Position numbers and translations under genes: made by a program
Notes under the pieces: model-generated
Database searches by the model: none
Seen by the model: the letters and a program-made list of their open reading frames with translations, nothing else
Told to the model about the DNA's origin: nothing
Shown: positions 15,704 to 24,085 of the stretch, piece by piece
Layout of the letters: each line of letters opens with the position of its first letter
Position numbering within the stretch: position 1 is the first letter of the stretch
Assembly: GCF_002735705.1 (NCBI RefSeq)
Contig: NZ_PDZL01000008.1
Coordinates: forward strand, 62,001 to 126,000
Length of the DNA: 64,000 nucleotides
Origin: Janthinobacterium sp. BJB426
Lineage (GTDB): Bacteria > Pseudomonadota > Gammaproteobacteria > Burkholderiales > Burkholderiaceae_D
Direction of reading: 5' to 3'

Positions 15704-15916
15704 ATGGGTCATCGGAATGGAAACTTTGCAGTATTCGCCCTCGTGGCGAGTGTACTGGCTTTGGCCGCGATGGTATCGACGGATGCGTATTCACTGGCGG
15801 CGCAAAGCGAAGCCAGCGGGTATAGCGCCCTGACCCATGAAGTCGGCGGCGTCGCCTTGTTGTGCCTGAACGACACGGTGCTCGATGTTGCGGTGCAGCC
15901 GGTGGTGGCGCAATGA
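15704..15916 (+). CDS. Small membrane-anchored or exported protein, first gene of the pump operon
   Basis: 70 residues with one hydrophobic segment at about 8-27 (FAVFALVASVLALAAMV), either a signal peptide or a single anchor. I do not recognise a family. It looks real: a strong AGGAG stands 6 bases before the ATG, and its stop overlaps the LlpE-like start as ATGA. One Cys (LLCLND) is present in the presumed periplasmic part. A role with the efflux pump is only inferred from position. Confidence 0.6.
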   Translation: MGHRNGNFAVFALVASVLALAAMVSTDAYSLAAQSEASGYSALTHEVGGVALLCLNDTVLDVAVQPVVAQ

Positions 15917-16773
15917 GCTTTGCCGACACCGCGGCCGAGCTGGCTCCTGGCCAGGCGCTGAAGATACGCGACATCGAGGTGCAGGGCGCGCAGGATGCGC
16001 TCGCCGCGCGCGTCTACACGGCCGGCGTGCCGGGCGCCAGGCAATCGAGCCTGATCGTCTTCTTCCATGGCGGCGGCTTTGTCGACGGCGACCTGGACGA
16101 TGCGGACGACTTCCTGCGCTGTCTCGTGCTGAGCAACCCCGACCATGTGGTGCTGGCCGCGAACTACACCTTGGCGAAGGTGCGTCCATTCCCCGCCGCC
16201 GTGGAAGACGCGCATGCCGTGCTGTTGTGGGCGAAAAAGAACAAGTCCAAGCTGGGCTGGACGGGCAAGCAGATGGTGGTGTCGGGCATCGAAGCGGGCG
16301 CCAACCTGGCCGCCGTGTGCGCCATGATGTCGCGCGACCGGGGCGGACCGCCCCTCGCGGGCCAGGTGCTGATCATGCCCATGCTCGATCCCGGCCTGTC
16401 GACCTGCTCGATGCGCCACTTGCCGAGCTGTCCCGACCTGGCGGAAGTGGCGGACCAGTGCGCCGCCGCCTACCGTGGCTATCTGCCGAATGCCGCTGAC
16501 CGTACCCATCCGTACGCGTCGCCATTGCAGTCGAGCCGCCTGAAGAACCTGCCGCCAGCCTTGATATTGTCCAGCGAAGACGACCCATTGCGCGACGAGG
16601 CTGAACAATACGGCAGCAAACTGATCGCCTGCGGCATCAAGACCACTGTGCGGCGCATGGCCGCCGCGCCGCTGCAAGACGCGACCGCCCGTAATGAGTG
16701 CGCCTGCAAGGTGCAGGTATTGAGCGAAATCGCCAGCTTTGTCGCTGGACTGGGGCAGGAGCCCGAGTCATAA
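15913..16773 (+). CDS. llpE: LlpE-like alpha/beta hydrolase homologue lacking the catalytic serine
   Basis: 286 residues of the hormone-sensitive-lipase fold. The oxyanion motif is intact (VFFHGGGF), but the nucleophile motif, normally GDSAGG, reads GIEAGA, so Glu replaces Ser. The Asp region (SSEDDPLRDE) remains, while no His is seen where the triad His belongs (segment MAAAPLQDAT). It should therefore be inactive as a classical esterase. A lipase-like gene, llpE, is known at this position in the Burkholderia ceo and bpeEF-oprC efflux operons, and the synteny here is the same. Start at ATG 15913, coupled to the small gene before it. Confidence 0.8.
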   Translation: MSFADTAAELAPGQALKIRDIEVQGAQDALAARVYTAGVPGARQSSLIVFFHGGGFVDGDLDDADDFLRCLVLSNPDHVVLAANYTLAKVRPFPAAVEDAHAVLLWAKKNKSKLGWTGKQMVVSGIEAGANLAAVCAMMSRDRGGPPLAGQVLIMPMLDPGLSTCSMRHLPSCPDLAEVADQCAAAYRGYLPNAADRTHPYASPLQSSRLKNLPPALILSSEDDPLRDEAEQYGSKLIACGIKTTVRRMAAAPLQDATARNECACKVQVLSEIASFVAGLGQEPES

Positions 16774-16802
16774 AGCCGCCGTGCGCGGCGCAGCAAATAA
16801 AT

Positions 16803-16853
16803 TACACTAATCAGTTTACTTTTTGAGTTTCGGTTGCTACACTATGCAGTGTA
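16803..16853 (+). promoter_or_regulatory. RND pump promoter with two related palindromic operators
   Basis: Promoter TTTACT (16815-16820), 17 bases, TACACT (16838-16843). The -35 side overlaps TACACTAATCAGTTTA (16803-16818) and the -10 side overlaps the perfect palindrome TACACTATGCAGTGTA (16838-16853). The two share TACACTAnnCAGTnTA and start 35 bases apart. The layout is typical of a repressor such as TetR blocking RNA polymerase. The adaptor ATG lies 190 bases downstream. Confidence 0.6.
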
Positions 16854-17043
16854 GTTCCCATCTTGCCTGAGTTGTGCGTTCGCACAGCCAGCTTTGTCGT
16901 CCCCGTCCGCTTTTAAGCAGCTGGCGGCCTGTTTACCTTTGATCGAGCGCCGTCGGGCGCCATGGCACCACCATTCACTTTTTCAGTTGGGTTGCTTCCT
17001 GCCGCCCATACCATTAGAAATTTTCATAAAACAGGGAAATAAA

Positions 17044-18288
17044 ATGAAAAACGTTCAACAATTTTCCACTCTGCTGAAGCCCCTGGCTGCCTCGCTCGCG
17101 CTGGCAGGACTGGTGGCCGTGAGCCTGGCCGGCTGCGATTCGGCCAACAGCAAGGTGCCCGACGCGCCAGCAGCCGGCGGCCCGCCCATCTCGGCCGCCG
17201 CCGTCATTGAAAAACAGATCACGGAAACGCAGGAATTTTCGGGCCGCCTGGAAGCGATCGAGCGCGTGGAAATCCGCTCGCGTGTGGGTGGCTTCATCAC
17301 CGCCGTCAACTTCAAGCCGGGCAGCGAAGTGAAGAAGGGCGATGTGCTGTTCGTCATCGATCCGCGCCCATTCCAGGCTGAAGTGTCGCGCGCCGAAGGC
17401 ACGGCTGCCTCGGCCCGCGCCAAGGCGGAACTGGCCAAGCTGGAACTGTCGCGCGCTGAAAAGCTGCTGGCCGAAAAAGCCATCGCCCAGCGCGAATTCG
17501 ACGAAAAAGCGTCGGGCTTGAAAGAGCTGGACGCGAATGCACGCTCGGCGCAAGCCGCGTATGAAGCGGCCAAACTGAACCTGTCGTACACGCAGGTGCA
17601 GGCGCCGATCAGCGGCCGCGTCAGCAAGGCGGAAATCACCGTCGGCAACCTGATCGATGCTTCCGCCATTTTGACGTCGGTGGTGTCGACGGACCGCATC
17701 TACGCCAGCTTCGACGGCGATGAAGATACCTATCTGCGCGTGGCCGGCACGGCGCAAAAAGGTACGCCCGTCACCGTCAGGGTCGGTCTGGCCAACGAAA
17801 CGGGCTTCCCGCACGAAGGCAAGCTGGAATTCGTCGACAATCAGCTCGATCCGGCCACGGGCAGCGTGCGCATGCGCGCCACCTTCGCCAACGCCGAGCG
17901 CCAGCTGGTGCCGGGCCTGTTCGCGCGCATCCAGCTCGACGGCGGCAATGGCCCGCAGGCGCAAAGCACGGCGCTGTTGATCAGCGACCGCGCCGTCGGC
18001 ACGGATCAGAGCCGCAAATACGTCTACGTGGTGGGCGCTGACAACAAGGCCGAATACCGCGCCGTCAAGCTGGGCCCGACCTCGGACGGCTTGCGCGTGG
18101 TGCGCGAAGGCTTGAAGGCGGGCGAGAAGATCGTCGTCAACGGCTTGCAGCGCGTGCGCCCCGGCGCGCCCGTGACGCCGCAGATGGTGGCCATGGATTT
18201 CGATCCGACCGCGCCTGTCGCCCCCGCGAAACCTGAAGTAAAAGACGCCAAGATCGCCGCGAAAGCAGCATCGACTTCCAAGGAATAA
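17044..18288 (+). CDS. RND efflux pump periplasmic adaptor (membrane fusion lipoprotein)
   Basis: 414 residues. The signal peptide ends in a lipobox (VSLAGC, Cys31), so the protein is anchored to the inner membrane by lipid. The HlyD/AcrA architecture is visible: a lipoyl half IEIRSRVGGFITAV near residues 75-90, an alanine-rich coiled-coil hairpin (about 115-185), the second lipoyl half YTQVQAPISGRV, then beta-barrel and membrane-proximal domains. It links the inner-membrane transporter at 18291 to the outer-membrane factor at 21488. Start ATG 17044 (AGGGA upstream); the longer frame to 16894 is not needed. Confidence 0.93.
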   Translation: MKNVQQFSTLLKPLAASLALAGLVAVSLAGCDSANSKVPDAPAAGGPPISAAAVIEKQITETQEFSGRLEAIERVEIRSRVGGFITAVNFKPGSEVKKGDVLFVIDPRPFQAEVSRAEGTAASARAKAELAKLELSRAEKLLAEKAIAQREFDEKASGLKELDANARSAQAAYEAAKLNLSYTQVQAPISGRVSKAEITVGNLIDASAILTSVVSTDRIYASFDGDEDTYLRVAGTAQKGTPVTVRVGLANETGFPHEGKLEFVDNQLDPATGSVRMRATFANAERQLVPGLFARIQLDGGNGPQAQSTALLISDRAVGTDQSRKYVYVVGADNKAEYRAVKLGPTSDGLRVVREGLKAGEKIVVNGLQRVRPGAPVTPQMVAMDFDPTAPVAPAKPEVKDAKIAAKAASTSKE

Positions 18289-18290
18289 AC

Positions 18291-21200
18291 ATGAACTTTT
18301 CCCGCTTTTTCATCGACAAGCCGATTTTCGCGGCGGTGCTGTCGATCGTCATATTCGTGGCCGGGCTGCTGTCGATTTTCGGCCTGCCCATCTCCGAATA
18401 TCCCGACGTCGTGCCGCCATCCGTGGTGGTGCGCGCGCAGTACCCGGGCGCCAACCCGAAAGTGATCGCCGAAACCGTGGCCGCGCCGCTCGAAGAGCAG
18501 ATCAACGGCGTCGAGAACATGCTCTACATGTCCTCGCAAAACACGTCCGATGGCGCGATGATGCTGACCGTGACCTTCAAGATCGGCACCAACGTCGAGC
18601 AGGCTGAAACGCAGGTGCAGAACCGCGTGCAGCGCGCCTTGCCGCGCCTGCCCGAGGAAGTGCGCCAGATCGGCGTGACGACCGTCAAGTCCTCGCCCAA
18701 CCTGACCATGGTGGTGCACCTGGTTTCGCCAAACAAGCGCTATGACGATATGTACCTGCGTAACTACGCGGTGCTGAACGTCAAGGATCAACTGGCCCGC
18801 TTGCCTGGCATGGGCGACATCCAGATATTCGGCGCCGGCGACTACGCCATGCGCATCTGGCTCGATCCGCAAAAGGTAGCGGCGCGCGGCATGACGGCCA
18901 ATGACGTCGTCGACGCGATCCGCGAGCAGAACGTGCAGGTGGCCGCCGGCGTGATCGGCGCCTCGCCAGCGAAGAACTCGGACTTCCAGCTGACCGTCAA
19001 CACCCAGGGCCGTCTGCAGACCCCCGAGGAATTTGGCGCCATCATCGTGCGCACCAATGCCGACGGCGCCGTGACGCACCTGAAGGACGTGGCGCGCGTG
19101 GAAATGGGCGCCAACAGCTACTCGCTGCGTTCGCTGCTGAACAATAATCCGGCCGTCGGCATGGGTATTTTCGAAGCGCCGAATGCCAACGCGCTGCAGC
19201 TGTCTTCCGACGTGCGTGCCAAGATGGACGAACTGAAAAAAGACTTCCCGCAAGGCGTGGAATACCGCATCGAGTACGACCCCACGCAGTTCGTGCGCTC
19301 GTCCATCGAAGCCGTGATCCATACCCTGCTTGAAGCGATCGCCCTGGTGGTGCTGGTGGTGATCATCTTCCTGCAAACCTGGCGCGCCTCGATCATTCCG
19401 CTGCTGGCCGTTCCCGTCTCCATCGTCGGCACCTTTGCAGTGATGCTGGGCTTTGGCTTTTCGATCAACACCTTGTCGCTGTTCGGCCTCGTGCTGGCCA
19501 TCGGTATCGTCGTCGATGACGCCATCGTGGTGGTGGAAAACGTCGAGCGCAATATCGAGGAAGGCTTGTCGCCGCGCGACGCTACCATCCAGGCCATGAA
19601 AGAGGTCAGCGGTCCTATCGTCGCCATCGCCCTGGTGCTGTGCGCCGTGTTCGTGCCGATCGCCTTCGTGCCCGGCCTGTCGGGCGAGTTCTATCGCCAG
19701 TTCGCGCTGACCATCGCCATTTCGACCGTGATCTCCGCTTTCAGCTCGCTGACCCTGGCGCCAGCCCTGTCTGCCGCGCTGTTGAAACCGCACGATGCGC
19801 CGAAAGACGCGCTGACGCGCGGCATGGACATGGTCTTCGGCCGCTTCTTTGCCTGGTTCAACCGCTTCTTCGGCCGCGCTTCGCACCGCTATGAAGCGGG
19901 TGTAAAAGGCGTGCTGGGCCGCAAGAGCGCCTCGCTGGGCGTGTATGCGCTGCTGGTCGTTGCCGCCATCTTCACCTTCAAGTCCGTGCCGGCCGGTTTC
20001 GTGCCAGCGCAAGACAAGCAATACCTGGTGGGCTTTGCGCAATTGCCTGACGCCGCTTCGCTGGACCGCACGGAAGATGTCGTGCGCCGCATGTCCGACG
20101 TCATCAAGTCGGTGCCCGGCGTCGAATCGACCATCGCCTTCCCCGGCCTGTCGATCAACGATTTCACCAATGCGCCGAATGCCGGTATCGTCTTCGCCAC
20201 GCTAAAGCCGTTCGACGAGCGCACCACCAAGGAATTGTCGGGCGGCGCCATCGCGGCCGAGATCAACAAGCGCCTGGGCGGTATCCAGGACGCCTTCATC
20301 ATGGTCTTCCCGCCACCGCCGGTCAACGGCCTCGGTACCATCGGCGGCTTCAAGATGATGATCGAAGACCGTGGCAACCTCGGTTACGACGCGCTGTACA
20401 ACGCCACCCAGGCACTGGCCGCGAAAGCGTACCAGACGCCGGAACTGGCAGGCGTGTTCTCGGGCTACCAGATCAACGTGCCGCAGCTGTTCGCCGACGT
20501 CGACCGCGTGAAAGCCAAGCAGATGGGCGTGCAGCTGCAAACGATTTACCAGACCTTGCAGATCAACCTCGGTTCGCTGTACGTGAATGACTTCAATCAG
20601 TTTGGCCGCACCTACCAGGTGCGCGTGCAAGCCGATGCGGCTTTCCGTTCACATGCCCAGGATATCGCGCAGCTGAAGGTACGCAATGACAAGGGCGAGA
20701 TGATTCCTTTGTCGTCCCTGATGCGCGTCAAGGACAGCTATGGTCCGGACCGCGTACAGCGCTACAACGCGTATGCCGCAGCCGACTTCAATGGCGGCGC
20801 AGCCCCTGGCGTATCGAGCGGCCAGGCGCAAGCCGCGCTGGAACGCATCGCCAAGGAAGTACTGCCGCAGGGGATTTCGTATGAGTGGACGGAACTGACC
20901 TACCAGGACATCTTGTCCGGCAATACGATGATCTATGTCTTCCCGCTGTGCGTGCTGCTGGTGTTCCTGGTGCTCGCCGCCCAGTACGAAAGCTGGACAT
21001 TGCCGCTGGCCGTGATCCTGATCGTGCCGATGTCGATCCTCTGTGCGCTGCTTGGCGTGAAGCTGACGGGCGGCGACAACAACGTGTTCACCCAGATCGC
21101 GCTGTTCGTGCTGGTGGGGCTGGCGTCGAAGAATGCGATCCTGATCGTGGAATTTGCCCGCGAACTGGAAGAGCATGGCCGCACCGTTGTGCAAGCGGCG

Positions 21201-21491
21201 CTGGAAGCGTGCCGTCTGCGTCTGCGTCCGATTTTGATGACGTCGATCGCCTTCATCATGGGCGTGGTGCCCCTGGTGTTCTCGAACGGCGCCGGTTCGG
21301 AAATGCGCCATGCGATGGGCGTGGCGGTATTCGCCGGCATGCTGGGCGTGACCTTCTTCGGCCTGTTCCTGACGCCCGTGTTCTACGTACTGCTGCGCAC
21401 CCTGGCGCAGCGTTTTGAGAAAAAACCAGCCACCGCTGCCGCCAAGCCTGTTGCCGCGCCAGCGCTGGACCTGGAAGGAGATATATATTGA
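18291..21491 (+). CDS. RND efflux transporter, HAE1 family (MexF/BpeF/CeoB type)
   Basis: 1066 residues, the full HAE1 length, with twelve membrane helices in two repeats and two large periplasmic loops. The N-terminus MNFSRFFIDKPIFAAVLSI is typical. The proton-relay acidic pair is in GIVVDDAIVVVENVER of TM4, and the relay Lys is in GLASKNAILIVEFA of TM10. It is a proton-driven pump for antibiotics and other toxic compounds. It begins 2 bases after the adaptor stop. The gene order LysR-llpE-adaptor-RND-OMF suggests the chloramphenicol/quinolone/trimethoprim-exporting group; the substrates are inferred from relatives. Confidence 0.95.
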   Translation: MNFSRFFIDKPIFAAVLSIVIFVAGLLSIFGLPISEYPDVVPPSVVVRAQYPGANPKVIAETVAAPLEEQINGVENMLYMSSQNTSDGAMMLTVTFKIGTNVEQAETQVQNRVQRALPRLPEEVRQIGVTTVKSSPNLTMVVHLVSPNKRYDDMYLRNYAVLNVKDQLARLPGMGDIQIFGAGDYAMRIWLDPQKVAARGMTANDVVDAIREQNVQVAAGVIGASPAKNSDFQLTVNTQGRLQTPEEFGAIIVRTNADGAVTHLKDVARVEMGANSYSLRSLLNNNPAVGMGIFEAPNANALQLSSDVRAKMDELKKDFPQGVEYRIEYDPTQFVRSSIEAVIHTLLEAIALVVLVVIIFLQTWRASIIPLLAVPVSIVGTFAVMLGFGFSINTLSLFGLVLAIGIVVDDAIVVVENVERNIEEGLSPRDATIQAMKEVSGPIVAIALVLCAVFVPIAFVPGLSGEFYRQFALTIAISTVISAFSSLTLAPALSAALLKPHDAPKDALTRGMDMVFGRFFAWFNRFFGRASHRYEAGVKGVLGRKSASLGVYALLVVAAIFTFKSVPAGFVPAQDKQYLVGFAQLPDAASLDRTEDVVRRMSDVIKSVPGVESTIAFPGLSINDFTNAPNAGIVFATLKPFDERTTKELSGGAIAAEINKRLGGIQDAFIMVFPPPPVNGLGTIGGFKMMIEDRGNLGYDALYNATQALAAKAYQTPELAGVFSGYQINVPQLFADVDRVKAKQMGVQLQTIYQTLQINLGSLYVNDFNQFGRTYQVRVQADAAFRSHAQDIAQLKVRNDKGEMIPLSSLMRVKDSYGPDRVQRYNAYAAADFNGGAAPGVSSGQAQAALERIAKEVLPQGISYEWTELTYQDILSGNTMIYVFPLCVLLVFLVLAAQYESWTLPLAVILIVPMSILCALLGVKLTGGDNNVFTQIALFVLVGLASKNAILIVEFARELEEHGRTVVQAALEACRLRLRPILMTSIAFIMGVVPLVFSNGAGSEMRHAMGVAVFAGMLGVTFFGLFLTPVFYVLLRTLAQRFEKKPATAAAKPVAAPALDLEGDIY

Positions 21492-22981
21492 AAACCAAGG
21501 AAATCATCTGGCGCGTCAAGCCCGTGCTAACCGCCATGGCAGCTGCCGTGCTGCTGGCGGCCTGCGCGGCGCCGGAGTTCAAGCAGCCGCAGATCGAGAC
21601 GCCGGCCGCGTTCAAGGAGGCGCAAAGCTTGCCCGTCGTGCAGACGGCAGCCGATGGCACGCGCTGGAAACAGGGCGTGCCAGCCGAGCGCCAGGCGCGC
21701 GGAGAATGGTGGCTGGCCTTCAATGATCCGGCCCTCACGAGCCTGATCAACGAAGCCACGCAAGCCAACGCCAACCTGGCCATCGCTGCCGCCCGCGTCA
21801 AGCAGGCGAGGGCGATTGCCGGCATCGCCGAAGCGGACCGCATTCCGCAAGTGGGCGTGAACGTGGGCGGCCAGCGCAACCGCGCTTCTGCCGTGTCGCT
21901 CGGCTTGCCGAATGGCGCGCCGGTGGCGGCCACCAACGTCTACCAGGCCAACCTGACGGCCAGCTATGAAGTCGATCTGTTCGGCAGAGTGGCAGCTAAC
22001 GTCAGCGCCTCGCGCAGCGATGCGCTGGCCGTGGAAGCGACTTACCGCTCGGTGCTGCTGTCCTTGCAGGCGGACGTCGCGCAGACCTACTTCCAGCTGC
22101 GCGCCACGGATGCCGAATTGGCGACCCTGGAACAGACGGTGCGCCTGCGCGAGGAAAGCGTGCATGTGAACCAGCGCCGCTATGACCTGGGCGACATCGG
22201 CGAATTCGATCTGTCGCGTGCCCGCACGGAGCTGTCGACCACGCGCGCCGAAGCCATCGGCCTGCAGCGCCAGCGCGCCACCAGCGAGCATGCGCTGGCT
22301 GTCTTGCTGGGCAAGCCGGCCGCCAGCTTCACGGCGACCGTCAACCCGCTGCAGGATAGCGGTTTCCTGCCCGTGATCCCGGCAGGCATGCCGTCGTCCC
22401 TGCTGGAACGCCGTCCCGACATCGCGTCGGCGCAGCGCACCATGGAAGCGTCGAATGCGCGCATCGGCGTGGCGAAGTCGGCCATGTTCCCGGCCTTGAG
22501 CCTGAACGCTTCCGGTGGCGGCGCGTCCGATACCTTCTCGGATATTTTCAAGTGGAGCAGCCGCTCCTGGCTGCTGGGCGCCCTGATGTCGATGCCGATC
22601 ATCGACGGTGGCCGCAACAAGGCAGCCGTGAGCCGCAGCGAAGCGCAGCTGGAAGAGTCGGTGGCGACGTATCGCCAGAGCGTGCTGGTGGCCTTCGCCG
22701 AGGTGGAAGACAACCTGGCCGGCCTGCGCATCCTGTCGGGCCAGACGCAGCAGATCGACGAAGCCGTCGTCTCGGCGCGCCGCTCGGCCGACCTGGCGCA
22801 AAAGCTGTACGACGCGGGCCGTTCCAGCTATCTCGATCTGCTGGACGCCCAGCGCAACCTGGCGGCCATCGAGCGCAACGCTGTGCAATTGCGCGGCAAC
22901 CGCGCCGTCACCACGGTGGCGCTGATCCGCGCCCTGGGCGGCGGCTGGGGCGAGACGGAGCCGCAGGTCGCGGCCAACTAG
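21488..22981 (+). CDS. RND outer-membrane factor lipoprotein, NodT family
   Basis: 497 residues. A TTG start at 21488 overlaps the RND stop (TTGA) and is preceded by a near-ideal AAGGAG 7 bases upstream. The signal peptide ends in a lipobox (VLLAAC, Cys26), as in OprM/OprN/OpcM. Two OEP repeats with long alanine-rich helices form the TolC-like channel; LLERRPDIASAQRTMEASNARIGVAKSAMFP is split across the usual second-repeat region. It completes the tripartite pump. A terminator follows at 23034. Confidence 0.94.
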   Translation: MKTKEIIWRVKPVLTAMAAAVLLAACAAPEFKQPQIETPAAFKEAQSLPVVQTAADGTRWKQGVPAERQARGEWWLAFNDPALTSLINEATQANANLAIAAARVKQARAIAGIAEADRIPQVGVNVGGQRNRASAVSLGLPNGAPVAATNVYQANLTASYEVDLFGRVAANVSASRSDALAVEATYRSVLLSLQADVAQTYFQLRATDAELATLEQTVRLREESVHVNQRRYDLGDIGEFDLSRARTELSTTRAEAIGLQRQRATSEHALAVLLGKPAASFTATVNPLQDSGFLPVIPAGMPSSLLERRPDIASAQRTMEASNARIGVAKSAMFPALSLNASGGGASDTFSDIFKWSSRSWLLGALMSMPIIDGGRNKAAVSRSEAQLEESVATYRQSVLVAFAEVEDNLAGLRILSGQTQQIDEAVVSARRSADLAQKLYDAGRSSYLDLLDAQRNLAAIERNAVQLRGNRAVTTVALIRALGGGWGETEPQVAAN

Positions 22982-22990
22982 TTTCCGGCA

Positions 22991-23017
22991 CCGCGGGCTG
23001 GCATTCCCGGCCCGCGG
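22991..23017 (+). repeat. Hairpin in the 3' end of the pump operon
   Basis: A perfect 8-bp stem, CCGCGGGC with GCCCGCGG, and an 11-base loop, 9 bases after the outer-membrane factor stop. No T-run follows, so it is more likely an mRNA-stabilising stem than a terminator. Confidence 0.5.
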
Positions 23018-23033
23018 CGAGGAAAACATCGCG

Positions 23034-23069
23034 AAACGGCGTCGTGCGCTTGCACGGCGCCGTTTTTTT
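23034..23069 (+). terminator. Intrinsic terminator of the RND pump operon
   Basis: AACGGCG-T-CGTGC pairs with GCACG-G-CGCCGTT around a GCTT loop, followed by a run of seven T. It ends the unit of small gene, llpE and pump. Confidence 0.9.
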
Positions 23070-23155
23070 GTTTTCAGCCAGTTGAATCCGTTTGCGACCA
23101 GGCCGCGTAAGTACTCCTGCAATCATGCAAACGCAGTCATCCAGGAGATATCATC

Positions 23156-23713
23156 ATGCGCACCTTCGTTCCCGCAACACTGTTCATTACGTCCATGCTG
23201 GCCGCCAGCGCCCCGTTTGCCGCCGACATGACGACCATGGTGGGTGGCCAGAGCATGTATCCGTCCAAGGATATCGTCGACAACGCCGTCAATTCGGCCG
23301 ACCACACGACCCTGGTCGCTGCCGTCAAGGCGGCCGGCCTGGTCGATACGCTGAAAGGCAAAGGCCCGTTTACCGTGTTCGCGCCGACGAATGCGGCGTT
23401 TGGCAAGCTGCCGGCCGGCACCGTCGAGACCCTGGTGAAGCCGGAAAACAAGGCGACCCTGACGAAAATCCTCACCTACCACGTGCTGCCCGGCAAATAC
23501 GACTTCAAGGCACTGGCCAAGGAAATCAAGATGCATGACGGTAAAGCCACCCTGCCCACGGCCAGCGGAGGCAAGCTGATGTTCGCCATGAACGGCATGC
23601 ACAACATCGTGGTGATGGACGAGGGCGGCAATAGCGCCAACATCAGCACCTATGATGTGTATCAATCGAATGGCGTGATCAATGTCATCGACACGGTGCT
23701 GATGCCGAAATAA
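23156..23713 (+). CDS. Secreted fasciclin (FAS1) domain protein
   Basis: 185 residues. A signal peptide of about 22 residues (APFAAD cut) and one FAS1 domain: IVDNAVNSADHTTLVAAVKAAGL, then GPFTVFAPTNAAFGKL (H1 motif), TYHVLPGKY and VYQSNGVINVIDTVLMPK (H2 motif). Single-domain bacterial FAS1 proteins are exported and linked to adhesion and surface contacts. A good AGGAG precedes the ATG. It is monocistronic between two terminators. Confidence 0.92.
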   Translation: MRTFVPATLFITSMLAASAPFAADMTTMVGGQSMYPSKDIVDNAVNSADHTTLVAAVKAAGLVDTLKGKGPFTVFAPTNAAFGKLPAGTVETLVKPENKATLTKILTYHVLPGKYDFKALAKEIKMHDGKATLPTASGGKLMFAMNGMHNIVVMDEGGNSANISTYDVYQSNGVINVIDTVLMPK

Positions 23714-23734
23714 ATACACGAAAAAGCGGACGAA

Positions 23735-23761
23735 AAAAAGACAGGGAAACCCTGTCTTTTT
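23735..23761. terminator. Bidirectional terminator between the fasciclin gene and the repeat-protein array
   Basis: AAAAAGACAGGG, loop AAA, CCCTGTCTTTTT: a 12-bp stem with T-runs in both directions. It ends the fasciclin gene rightward and the 24430-23779 operon leftward. Confidence 0.9.
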
Positions 23762-23778
23762 GTTTGGCGTCGCCTCGA

Positions 23779-24042
23779 TTACTTGGCTGGCGCTGCTGCC
23801 GGTGCGGAAGCTGCTGGTGCGGCCGGAGTTGCTGGCGTTGCCGGTGCGGCTTTCTTTGCCTTGTGATGCTTGGCTTTCTTGTGCGTCGCTGGCTTGACGG
23901 CTGCTGCCGGCGCTTCGGCCTTGGCGACAGGGGCGACGACAGGAACCGGTGCCACTGGAGCGACTGGCGCGACGGCTGGCGTCTGGGCGAAAGCGGCGGT
24001 GGCGAACAGGCTGGCGATCAGGGTGGCGATAACTTTTTTCAT
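23779..24042 (-). CDS. Exported Ala/Pro/Lys-rich small protein, divergent array member
   Basis: 87 residues. It has the same signal peptide as its four paralogues (MKKVIATLIASLF, cut before QTPA) but a different body: a PVAPVAP-type proline repeat, then the basic patch KKAKHHKAKK shared with the family, then an Ala/Pro tail. The proline-rich body would be extended, unlike the helical 11-residue repeats of the others. It is second in a two-gene operon, 43 bases after the paralogue at 24086, and ends at the bidirectional terminator. Function unknown. Confidence 0.8.
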   Translation of the reverse strand: MKKVIATLIASLFATAAFAQTPAVAPVAPVAPVPVVAPVAKAEAPAAAVKPATHKKAKHHKAKKAAPATPATPAAPAASAPAAAPAK

Positions 24043-24085
24043 TTTAGTATCCTTGGTATGGTGTGGTCAGTCAGGTGTGTCTGAA

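Noticed and set aside
15651..15833. 60-codon open frame starting in the LysR/pump gap
   Set aside because: It overlaps the better-supported 70-codon gene in another frame, has no ribosome site and is Arg/Trp-rich.
16774..16800. GCCGC/GCGGC inverted repeat after the llpE-like gene as a terminator
   Set aside because: The stem is only five base pairs and no T-run follows, so termination before the pump promoter is not supported.
18024..20042. 672-codon leftward open frame opposite the RND transporter
   Set aside because: Codon bias in a GC-rich gene opens the antisense frame. The product is a low-complexity His/Arg/Gly-rich sequence without domains, and the sense strand encodes a complete transporter.
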